From NCBI GenBank assembly GCA_020024985.1, contig JAHHSW010000078.1, forward strand, positions 1-5,211: a DNA stretch of 5,211 bases, written 5' to 3'. Positions within the stretch are counted from its first letter, which is position 1, and every line of letters starts with the position of its first letter. The notes under the pieces were generated by a model. It worked only from the letters and a program-made list of their open reading frames with translations. It was not told the DNA's origin and did no database searches. Of this stretch, positions 1 through 5,211 are shown one piece after another. This DNA is from Anaeroplasmataceae bacterium. GTDB lineage: Bacteria > Bacillota_I > Bacilli_A > Acholeplasmatales > Anaeroplasmataceae. The position numbers were made by a program, and so were the translations under genes.

Positions 1-813
1 GAAGATGTTATAGGACTTGATACTGGCTATGGTTGCCTTAATAAAATAACCCAAGGCTTCCGAAATGGACAGCTAATAATATTAGCTGCTCGTCCAGCAA
101 TGGGTAAATCAGCAATGGCGCTTAATTTAGCCGTTAATGTTGCTAACTCAAATAAGGCTGGTAATGCTGGTGTTGCAGTGTTTTCACTAGAGATGAGTGC
201 TGAGCAGCTAGTTGAAAGAATGATTGCTGCAGATTCATCAATAAGATTAAATCAAATTAAAAATGGTAGAATTCCTAAGAATGATTGGATTAGATTCAAT
301 TCTAGCTGCTCAAAGCTAGCTAACATGAATTTATATTTCGATGATTCCTCAGATCCTACTATAGCGAAGATTAGAGCAAAATGTCGTAAGCTTAAGGCTG
401 AAAATGGTTTAGATTTTGTGGTAATTGACTACTTACAGTTAATTTCACCAGATCAAGCTTCAGCAAAGCTTTCTCAGCAGGAAAAAATTACAAGAATTAC
501 ACGAAGCTTAAAATTAATGGCTCGTGAGCTCGATATTCCTATTCTTGCCCTATCTCAGCTATCTCGTGCTGTAGAGCAAAGAGATGACAAGAAGCCTATT
601 ATGGCTGACTTAAGAGATTCAGGTTCAATCGAGCAGGATGCGGATATAGTAATGTTCTTATATAGAGATGATTACTATAACCATGCATCAGAGCGTAAGG
701 GCGAGGCTGATTTAATTATAAGTAAGAACAGAAGTGGTTCGACTCATGAGGGCTTACCATTTATGTTTGCTGGAGAATATCAAAGATTTAAAGAAAAGAA
801 GGAAGAAGAATAA
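1..813 (+). CDS. dnaB: Replicative DNA helicase DnaB, C-terminal part (5' end cut by window)
   Basis: Open from the first base in frame 1, giving 270 codons and a TAA stop. This is the RecA-like ATPase domain of the hexameric helicase that unwinds DNA at the replication fork; the N-terminal domain (roughly 180 residues in the family) lies upstream of the window. Visible motifs, in fragment numbering: Walker A ARPAMGKSA around residues 30-38 (Lys36, Ser37), the H1a segment FSLEMS with catalytic Glu64, Walker B FVVIDYLQL with Asp143, sensor segment ALSQLSRAVEQR around 183-194, the DnaB signature DLRDSGSIEQDADI, and the arginine-finger segment SKNRSGS with Arg244. The loop after that arginine (SGSTHEGLPF) differs from the usual NGPTG-type sequence and seems one residue longer. 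The coupling to prfA argues for the chromosomal helicase rather than a phage copy. B. subtilis calls this gene dnaC. Confidence 0.96.
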   Translation, partial: EDVIGLDTGYGCLNKITQGFRNGQLIILAARPAMGKSAMALNLAVNVANSNKAGNAGVAVFSLEMSAEQLVERMIAADSSIRLNQIKNGRIPKNDWIRFNSSCSKLANMNLYFDDSSDPTIAKIRAKCRKLKAENGLDFVVIDYLQLISPDQASAKLSQQEKITRITRSLKLMARELDIPILALSQLSRAVEQRDDKKPIMADLRDSGSIEQDADIVMFLYRDDYYNHASERKGEADLIISKNRSGSTHEGLPFMFAGEYQRFKEKKEEE

Positions 814-1889
814 TGTTAGATCGTTTAAAAATGATGGAAGCTCGTTATAATGAAATAAATGAGCTTTTAACTAAACCAGAAGTTGTTTGCGACATTAAGA
901 AGCTAACAGAGCTATCAAAGGAGCAACGCTCACTTGAAAAGGTAGTTACCTTATTCCATGAGCAACAGGAGCTTGAGGCTTCAATTCCTGAGCTTAAGGA
1001 GCTAAAGAAGGAGGATGATCCTGAAATTGCTGAGCTAGCTGAGGAGGAGCTTCATTCAGCTAATGAAAGATTAGCAGAGATTGAGGATGAAATTAGAATC
1101 CTATTAATACCAAAGGACCCTAACGATGAAAAGAACGTAGTCGTTGAAATTAGAGGTGCTGTAGGTGGAGATGAGGCTTGTATCTTCGCTGGTGACCTAT
1201 TTAGAATGTATCAAAAGTATGCTGAATCTAAGAATTGGAAAATTCAAATTTTAGATGCACTTCCAAGTGAGGCTGGTGGATATTCATCAGTTGAATTCCT
1301 AGTATCAGGTGAGAGTGTATATTCATTCTTAAAGTATGAATCTGGTGCTCATAGAGTACAAAGAGTCCCTGCAACTGAATCTCAGGGTAGAATTCATACC
1401 TCAGTTGCAACAGTGCTTGTAATGCCTGAGGCTGAGGAGGTTGACTTCAAACTAGATCCAAATGACTGTAGAATAGATACCTTCTGTTCATCAGGTCCAG
1501 GAGGACAGGGTGTTAACACTACTTATTCAGCTGTACGTGTTACCCATATTCCATCAGGTATGTATGTTGCTTGTCAAACATATCGTTCTCAGCATGAAAA
1601 TAAGGCTGCAGCCTTCCAATTACTTGCTACTCGTCTATATGACCAATTAGTAAGAGAAAAGGAAGAGGCAGAGGGAAATGTTCGTCAATCTCTTGTTGGA
1701 CGTGGCGATAGATCTGAAAAGATTAGAACATATAACTATCCACAAAATAGAGTTACAGACCATAGAATTGGTTTTACAATTAATAGACTAGATGCTATTA
1801 TTGATGGTAAGCTTGATTTAGTTATCCAAGAGTTAATTAATGAGGATCAAAAGAGAAAGCTTGCTAATGAGGATGCAGTAAAGCTATAG
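813..1889 (+). CDS. prfA: Peptide chain release factor 1 (RF1)
   Basis: Complete, 358 aa, the usual RF1 length. RF1 recognises UAA and UAG stop codons in the ribosomal A site and triggers peptide release. An N-terminal helical, Glu/Lys-rich domain (about 1-100) precedes the conserved core. The stop-codon reading tripeptide is Pro-Ala-Thr at 186-188 (in RVPATESQGR), which identifies RF1; RF2 carries Ser-Pro-Phe. The catalytic GGQ loop is at 230-232 (SSGPGGQGVNTT); its Gln is methylated by PrmC in this family. The C-terminal segment RSEKIRTYNYPQNRVTDHR (300-318) is also typical. The ATG at 813 overlaps the dnaB stop by one base (TAATG). An AAGGAAG ribosome binding site at 799-805 lies inside dnaB, which suggests translational coupling. 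The gene ends in TAG, a codon only RF1 reads. prmC, often the next gene, is absent; a terminator follows directly. Confidence 0.98.
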   Translation: MLDRLKMMEARYNEINELLTKPEVVCDIKKLTELSKEQRSLEKVVTLFHEQQELEASIPELKELKKEDDPEIAELAEEELHSANERLAEIEDEIRILLIPKDPNDEKNVVVEIRGAVGGDEACIFAGDLFRMYQKYAESKNWKIQILDALPSEAGGYSSVEFLVSGESVYSFLKYESGAHRVQRVPATESQGRIHTSVATVLVMPEAEEVDFKLDPNDCRIDTFCSSGPGGQGVNTTYSAVRVTHIPSGMYVACQTYRSQHENKAAAFQLLATRLYDQLVREKEEAEGNVRQSLVGRGDRSEKIRTYNYPQNRVTDHRIGFTINRLDAIIDGKLDLVIQELINEDQKRKLANEDAVKL

Positions 1890-1894
1890 GATTA

Positions 1895-1924
1895 AAGGGA
1901 GCTAGAATATTCTAGCTCTTTTTT
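1895..1924 (+). terminator. Intrinsic terminator of the dnaB-prfA transcript
   Basis: A perfect inverted repeat, GAGCTAGAAT (1899-1908) against ATTCTAGCTC (1909-1918), would form a hairpin of about 8 pairs with an AUAU loop. G-U and A-U pairs at its base can extend it. It is followed by six T residues (1919-1924). It starts 5 bases after the prfA stop codon. Confidence 0.9.
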
Positions 1925-1949
1925 GTTGGTATAAATTATTTCAGGGGAT

Positions 1950-1978
1950 AAAAAAACTCCATACCGATTGGTATGGAG
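1950..1978 (-). terminator. Intrinsic terminator of the YitT-family gene
   Basis: On the + strand, CTCCATACC (1957-1965) pairs perfectly with GGTATGGAG (1970-1978) around a 4-base loop. Seven A residues at 1950-1956 become the U-tract when read on the minus strand. It lies 7 bases beyond the stop codon of the minus-strand gene. It is distinct from the prfA terminator: each convergent gene has its own. Confidence 0.88.
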
Positions 1979-1985
1979 AAATTTA

Positions 1986-2936
1986 CTATACAATTGTTTT
2001 CTTTAAGAAATTACCTGTAACCCTCTTAACAGGAGTTAATGTAACAAAGGCATGTGGATCATGCTTGTGGATAATTTTTATGGCTCTATCAACCTCGTAT
2101 TTTGATAATACACAGTAAACCTCAATGCTTTGCTTACCGCTATATCCACCAGTAACATTTTCATAGGTACAGCCTCTATGAAGCTCCTGCATAATTTCAG
2201 CAGCTATATCATAAGCCGCATTACTAAAGATATATAGGCTCATATATGTATATGAGGTATGAATTTTATCAATTACAATACTGTTAAGAACCATTCTTAT
2301 TATTGTGAATAAGGCAATAACCCAAACTCCCTGAAGTACACCACCACCAATGATTGCGGTTAAAACGTTAAGAACCATTGTGAAAATTCCAATTGAAATG
2401 TTTTTCTTTAGGGCTAAAGCTTGAGCAACTACGTCTAGTCCACCAGTTGAGGTTCCGTATCTTAAGGCAATACCTGATGCTATACCAGCAAGTCCACCAC
2501 CACAAATTGATAGGGTTAGCATAACACCCCAGTTTTCATAGCTGATATGAGATGTTTCGCTTACCTCCTTACTAAGAGCTAGGTAAAAGTCATAGAAAGG
2601 AGAGTTTTCAAAGGAAATTAAATCAGTAGCTATGGTTTGTACGAAGACAGCTATGATTGAATAAATTGCAAATTTTGGAGAAACATATTTGATACCTACT
2701 AAAACAATAGGAATATTGATTATAAATATGTACCAGCCTAGACTTATTTTATTAAAGCCTAATTTAGCAAATAATCGATAGAATAGCTGGGCAATACCAG
2801 TAGCACCACCACCATATAGCATCGCAGGCTCTAAAAACCATATTGTTACATAGGATAGGGAAATGTTAGTAAGAATAACGACAGTTAATCTAAATACCAC
2901 ATCCAATACTTCATGCTTATTAAATTTAAATTTCAC
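1986..2936 (-). CDS. YitT family membrane protein (DUF161 + DUF2179)
   Basis: Complete, 316 aa, GTG start and TAG stop. The N-terminal two thirds is a polytopic membrane domain with hydrophobic stretches near 13-34, 39-57, 66-82, 88-107, 137-158 and 181-212. Family hallmarks are the glycine-rich YGGGATGIAQ (41-50), INIPIVLVG (73-81), CGGGLAGIASGIALRYGTS (145-163) followed by TGGLDVVAQ (164-172), and NSIVIDKI (218-225). The C-terminal part, about 230-312, is a soluble DUF2179 domain with RGCTYENVTGGYSG and KHDPHAFVTLTPVKRVTGNF. The loop between the fourth and fifth hydrophobic stretches (about 108-136) is long and polar, which helps explain a length above the roughly 280-290 aa common in this family. 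B. subtilis has several paralogs (YitT, YpjC, YqfU and others); no transport substrate is established, so function is unknown. It is monocistronic here, with its own promoter and terminator. Confidence 0.93.
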   Translation of the reverse strand: MKFKFNKHEVLDVVFRLTVVILTNISLSYVTIWFLEPAMLYGGGATGIAQLFYRLFAKLGFNKISLGWYIFIINIPIVLVGIKYVSPKFAIYSIIAVFVQTIATDLISFENSPFYDFYLALSKEVSETSHISYENWGVMLTLSICGGGLAGIASGIALRYGTSTGGLDVVAQALALKKNISIGIFTMVLNVLTAIIGGGVLQGVWVIALFTIIRMVLNSIVIDKIHTSYTYMSLYIFSNAAYDIAAEIMQELHRGCTYENVTGGYSGKQSIEVYCVLSKYEVDRAIKIIHKHDPHAFVTLTPVKRVTGNFLKKTIV

Positions 2937-2941
2937 TTAAT

Positions 2942-2950
2942 ATCACCTTC
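2942..2950 (-). promoter_or_regulatory. Ribosome binding site that fixes the GTG start of the YitT-family gene
   Basis: The minus strand reads GAAGGTGAT, a strong match to the 16S rRNA tail. It lies 5 bases upstream of the GTG at 2936-2934. The next Met codon in frame is residue 39, inside the conserved membrane domain, so the GTG start is the sound choice. Confidence 0.88.
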
Positions 2951-2970
2951 AATTCAATAATACTAATAGA

Positions 2971-2999
2971 ATTATAAGACAATTAATTGGTTTTTGCAA
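2971..2999 (-). promoter_or_regulatory. Sigma-A-type promoter of the YitT-family gene
   Basis: The minus strand has TTGCAA (2999-2994; 4 of 6 consensus -35 bases), a 17-base spacer, and a perfect TATAAT (2976-2971). Transcription would begin near 2964, leaving a leader of about 28 bases that carries the ribosome binding site. The spacer contains a 10-base palindrome, CAATTAATTG (2980-2989), of unknown relevance. Confidence 0.75.
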
Positions 3000-3006
3000 C
3001 GAATTT

Positions 3007-3025
3007 ATATTTACTATGTAAATAT
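3007..3025. repeat. Perfect inverted repeat upstream of the peptidase promoter (candidate operator)
   Basis: Arms ATATTTAC (3007-3014) and GTAAATAT (3018-3025) are perfect reverse complements around the centre TAT. It sits just upstream of the candidate -10 box, where a -35 element would be, and no good -35 hexamer is present. A/T-rich palindromes arise easily by chance in such DNA, so a role as a regulator site is inference. It does not match any operator consensus I can name with confidence. Confidence 0.45.
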
Positions 3026-3035
3026 TGTGTTTTTC

Positions 3036-3065
3036 GTGTATAATGATATTATGGATGTGTATAGT
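3036..3065 (+). repeat. Direct repeat GTGTATA(A/G)T, 21 bases apart
   Basis: GTGTATAAT at 3036-3044 and GTGTATAGT at 3057-3065 match at 8 of 9 bases. Their starts are 21 bases apart, two helical turns. The first copy contains the candidate -10 box; the second is part of the inverted repeat at 3054-3072. Confidence 0.45.
3039..3044 (+). promoter_or_regulatory. Candidate -10 box for the peptidase / XRE operon
   Basis: A perfect TATAAT with a predicted transcription start near 3051 and a leader of about 52 bases before the peptidase ATG. No convincing -35 is present: the best hexamer, with a 16-base spacer, is TGTAAA at 3017-3022 (3 of 6). TATAAT is common by chance in A/T-rich DNA; its position between two palindromes is what makes it credible. 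Confidence 0.55.
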
Positions 3066-3072
3066 ACACATC
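3054..3072. repeat. Perfect inverted repeat at the start of the peptidase leader (candidate operator or RNA hairpin)
   Basis: Arms GATGTGTA (3054-3061) and TACACATC (3065-3072) are perfect reverse complements around the centre TAG. Relative to the predicted start it spans about +4 to +22, a classic repressor position. In RNA it could form an 8-pair hairpin ending 18 bases before the ribosome binding site. No run of T follows, so it is not an intrinsic terminator. Confidence 0.55.
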
Positions 3073-3090
3073 ACATATAAAATAAATTTT

Positions 3091-3097
3091 AAGGAGG
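3091..3097 (+). promoter_or_regulatory. Ribosome binding site that fixes the peptidase start
   Basis: A consensus AAGGAGG lies 5 bases before the ATG at 3103. The reading frame stays open upstream to an ATG at 3025, but that one precedes the candidate -10 box and would add 26 residues (MCFSCIMILW...) unlike the family's N terminus. The start at 3103 is therefore preferred. Confidence 0.93.
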
Positions 3098-3102
3098 CTA
3101 AT

Positions 3103-4788
3103 ATGAAGTTTACTGATTATAAATATGTAAGACCAGATTTTGATGGTATTAGTAATAGATTGTTAGAAATCACAAAGCTTATAGAAAATGAGAAGGATGT
3201 TAAGGCTATTAAGTCATTAATAGATGAAACCTATAAAATTAAGGCGGACTATAATACAATGACTACACTTGCTTATATCCGAAACTCAATTAATACTCAG
3301 GATGAATATTATGAAAAGGAAATTGAGGTTACTCAGGTGGAGGGCAATAAGGTTGCTTCAGCTGACAATGCTTTAACTAAGGTTCTTGTAAATCATCCTT
3401 TAAGACCTGAGCTAGAGGAGCTATGCGGCTCACACTGGTTTAAGGAAATGGAGCTAAATTTAAAAACCTTTGATGATTCAATTGTGGATTTATTAATTCA
3501 AGAGGGAAAGCTAACTACTGAATATGATAAGATTATGGCTTCTGCTCAAATTGAATTTGATGGTAAAATTAATAACCTAGCTCAAATGAGAAAGTATCTT
3601 CAGGATGTTAATAGAGATGTAAGAAGAGAGGCTTGTATAAAGATTAATGAATTCCTTCAGGAAAATGAGGAAAAGATTGATACTATTTATGATAAGCTTG
3701 TTCATGCAAGAAATGATATGGCTATCAAGCTAGGCTATGAAAATTTCGTACAAATGGGCTACGATAGAATGGGTAGAGTAGATTACAACGCTAGTGATGT
3801 TGCTAACTACCGTAAGCAAATTCTAAATGACTTAGTTCCTGTCGCAAATGAAATCTTTATGAATAATGCAAAGAACATTGGTGTAGAGAATCCAAAGTTC
3901 TATGATTTAGGATTAGAATTCCTAGATGGTAATCCAACTCCAAAGGGAACTAAGGATGAATTAGTTTCTAAGGCTTTAAAAATGTATACAGAAATGTCAA
4001 AGGAAACAGGAGAGTTCTTTAAGTTTATGACAGAGCATGAGCTATTAGACTTAGAGACTAAGCCTGGTAAGGCTAATGGTGGATATTGTACATATATTGA
4101 TAATTTCAAATCACCATTTATTTTCTCTAATTTCAATGGTACATCTGGAGATGTTGATGTTTTAACTCATGAGGCAGGTCATGCCTTCATGGCTTATAGC
4201 GCAGCACCACTTATTCCAAACCCAGAGCTTGTATGGCCTACAAGTGAGGCATGTGAAATTCACTCTATGTCAATGGAATTCTTCACTTACCCATGGATGG
4301 ATTTATTCTTCCAGGATGAAACCGTTAAATATAAGACAAGCCATACTAATGGAGCTATAACCTTTATTCCTTACGGAATTTGTGTTGATCATTTCCAGCA
4401 TATGGTATATGAAAACCCTAATGCCACTCCTCAGGAAAGACATGAGATGTGGAAGAAGTGTGAAAAGATGTATACTCCATGGAGAGATATGGAAGGACTT
4501 CCTATGTATGAGAAGGGCTGCTTCTGGTTCAATCAGCTTCATATATTCCAATCTCCATTCTATTATATCGATTATACATTAGCACAGGTTTGTGCATTAC
4601 AATTCTATTGTGATTCAGTAGATAATAGAGCTGATGCTTGGGAAAGATATGTTAAGCTATGTAGATTAGGTGGCTCTAAGTCATTCTTAAATCTATTATC
4701 ATCAGTAGGACTTAATAATCCATTTAAGGATGGTTCAATTAAGAAGATGATGGAGAGATTAACCCCAATCATGAAGTCTTATAAGTAA
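3103..4788 (+). CDS. M3 family oligoendopeptidase (zinc metallopeptidase)
   Basis: Complete, 561 aa from the ATG at 3103, starting MKFTDYKYVRPDFDG. It should be a cytosolic zinc peptidase that cuts short peptides; no signal peptide or membrane segment is seen. The zinc site is the HExxH motif in LTHEAGHAF (His356, Glu357, His360), with the third ligand probably Glu385 in SEACEIHSMSMEFF, 25 residues after the second His. The C-terminal active-site segment is HIFQSPFYYIDYTLAQ (480-495); its His and Tyr residues correspond to the transition-state-stabilising residues known in M3 enzymes. The length and the HEAGHAF / EACEIHSMSMEF sequences fit the roughly 560-residue oligoendopeptidase group related to, but distinct from, PepF, so I give no gene symbol. 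It heads a likely operon with the XRE gene 27 bases downstream. Regulation may involve the palindromes upstream. Confidence 0.95.
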   Translation: MKFTDYKYVRPDFDGISNRLLEITKLIENEKDVKAIKSLIDETYKIKADYNTMTTLAYIRNSINTQDEYYEKEIEVTQVEGNKVASADNALTKVLVNHPLRPELEELCGSHWFKEMELNLKTFDDSIVDLLIQEGKLTTEYDKIMASAQIEFDGKINNLAQMRKYLQDVNRDVRREACIKINEFLQENEEKIDTIYDKLVHARNDMAIKLGYENFVQMGYDRMGRVDYNASDVANYRKQILNDLVPVANEIFMNNAKNIGVENPKFYDLGLEFLDGNPTPKGTKDELVSKALKMYTEMSKETGEFFKFMTEHELLDLETKPGKANGGYCTYIDNFKSPFIFSNFNGTSGDVDVLTHEAGHAFMAYSAAPLIPNPELVWPTSEACEIHSMSMEFFTYPWMDLFFQDETVKYKTSHTNGAITFIPYGICVDHFQHMVYENPNATPQERHEMWKKCEKMYTPWRDMEGLPMYEKGCFWFNQLHIFQSPFYYIDYTLAQVCALQFYCDSVDNRADAWERYVKLCRLGGSKSFLNLLSSVGLNNPFKDGSIKKMMERLTPIMKSYK

Positions 4789-4815
4789 AATAAAAATAGT
4801 TAGGAGACTTATAAT

Positions 4816-5016
4816 ATGGAAAATAGAGTTATTAAGCACAGAAAGGCTTTAAAAATGACTCAGGAGGAGCTAGCTAAACAGGTTGGTGTTACTAGACAAA
4901 CAATTATCTCTATTGAGCAAGGCAAATATGTTGCTTCATTACCTCTAGCTTTAAAAATTGCGAGAGTATTTAAGGTACCTGTAGAGGAAATATTCTATCT
5001 TGAGGAAGGTGAATAA
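4816..5016 (+). CDS. Small XRE/Cro-CI-type helix-turn-helix regulator
   Basis: Complete, 66 aa. Nearly the whole protein is one HTH_3 domain: helix 1 around residues 3-11 (NRVIKHRKA), the helix-turn-helix TQEELAKQVGVTRQTIISIEQ at 15-35, then LPLALKIARVFKVPVEEIFYLEE closing the five-helix fold. The recognition-helix region TRQTIISIEQGKY is typical of short stand-alone XRE proteins of Bacillota. It has no sensor or oligomerisation domain, so any signal must come from a partner. AGGAG (4802-4806) lies 9 bases before the ATG. The 27-base gap after the peptidase stop holds no terminator, so co-transcription is likely. A membrane protein gene starts one base after its stop. DNA targets are unknown; autoregulation is plausible but not shown. 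Confidence 0.93.
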   Translation: MENRVIKHRKALKMTQEELAKQVGVTRQTIISIEQGKYVASLPLALKIARVFKVPVEEIFYLEEGE

Positions 5017-5017
5017 A

Positions 5018-5211
5018 ATGGATAATGTAACTAAGCTAAGAAAAACAGCTAGAAATAAAATGATAGTAATGATATTATCTACATTACTACCATTAATAGT
5101 GGTCCTAGTTATGACCCTTTGTAAATTTGAAATTAGTGATAAGAGCGTATTTGCTACAATACCATATTTACCAATAATACTTTGTGTTGTTTTTGAATCA
5201 TATATATTAAC
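5018..5211 (+). CDS. Small membrane protein, N-terminal part (3' end cut by window)
   Basis: An ATG at 5018 opens a frame of 64 codons plus two bases that reaches the window end without a stop. The ATG follows the XRE stop by one base. An AAGGTGA ribosome binding site (5006-5012) lies inside the XRE gene, 5 bases before the start, so translation is probably coupled. The N terminus is basic (MDNVTKLRKTARNK). A first hydrophobic stretch covers about 15-35 (MIVMILSTLLPLIVVLVMTL within it), then a short polar loop (KFEISDKS), then a second stretch from about 44 to the end (VFATIPYLPIILCVVF). The pattern suggests a cytoplasmic N terminus and at least two membrane helices. I do not recognise the family. 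Pairing with a short XRE regulator is a recurrent Bacillota arrangement, so a role in modulating that regulator is possible but unproven. Confidence 0.8.
   Translation, partial: MDNVTKLRKTARNKMIVMILSTLLPLIVVLVMTLCKFEISDKSVFATIPYLPIILCVVFESYIL

Noticed and set aside
1..813. Prophage-encoded helicase or mobile element boundary
   Set aside because: The helicase has all standard chromosomal DnaB motifs and overlaps the essential prfA gene; no integrase, transposase or terminal repeats are seen.
1501..1512. GPGGQ instead of GAGGQ in release factor 1
   Set aside because: The GGQ itself is intact and SSGPGGQ-type sequences are familiar among Bacillota release factors, so this is not an anomaly.
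3025..3102. N-terminal extension of the peptidase frame (26 codons from an upstream ATG)
   Set aside because: It precedes the candidate -10 box, lacks a ribosome binding site, and its Cys/Ile-rich sequence is unlike the family. AAGGAGG points clearly to the ATG at 3103.
2937..3102. Riboswitch or T-box in the divergent spacer
   Set aside because: The predicted leaders are about 28 and 52 bases, too short for known classes, and no terminator/antiterminator pair is visible.
3900..4582. Several short frames overlapping the peptidase on both strands
   Set aside because: They are shadows of a strongly conserved gene, with no ribosome binding sites or recognisable domains.
4810..4815. Perfect TATAAT just before the XRE start codon
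   Set aside because: Transcription from it would start inside the XRE gene, after its ribosome binding site; no -35 supports it. Probably chance in A/T-rich DNA.
1..5211. UGA read as tryptophan (Mycoplasma-type code)
   Set aside because: Trp positions in conserved genes use TGG and every gene reaches its family length under the standard code. Absence of TGA among five stops is too small a sample.

Overview
The window looks like a low-GC Bacillota (Firmicutes) chromosome. The base composition is A/T-rich (mid-30s % GC by eye), the Shine-Dalgarno sequences are strong (AAGGAGG, GAAGGTGAT), and the gene families are typical of that phylum. A member of Erysipelotrichia or a related gut lineage is plausible, but the sequence alone does not settle it. 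Tryptophan is written TGG and all conserved genes stay open under the standard code, so there is no sign of Mycoplasma-type UGA recoding. None of the five complete stop codons is TGA (three TAA, two TAG).

Left part (1-1924, + strand): the 3' portion of the replicative helicase gene dnaB overlaps the start of prfA (release factor 1) by one base (TAATG). The pair ends at an intrinsic terminator. A second, separate intrinsic terminator pointing the other way (1950-1978) closes the convergent minus-strand gene.

Middle (1986-2936, - strand): a YitT-family membrane protein (DUF161 membrane domain plus C-terminal DUF2179) with a GTG start, a strong ribosome binding site and a recognisable sigma-A-type promoter.

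Divergent spacer (2937-3102): 166 bases without a gene, holding the yitT-type promoter, a candidate -10 box for the rightward gene, and two perfect inverted repeats of identical geometry (8-base arms, 3-base centre) on either side of that -10 box. Half of the second repeat recurs over the -10 box. This is the most suggestive regulatory structure in the window.

Right part (3103-5211, + strand): an M3-family zinc oligoendopeptidase (561 aa) is followed after 27 bases by a 66-aa XRE-type DNA-binding protein, and one base later by the beginning of a small membrane protein that runs off the window. No terminator separates them, so they probably form one transcript. The short XRE regulator tightly coupled to an unrecognised membrane protein is the only module here whose function is not clear from family membership. 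I found no mobile element, CRISPR array, tRNA, rRNA or riboswitch. Overall this is mostly an ordinary housekeeping region.
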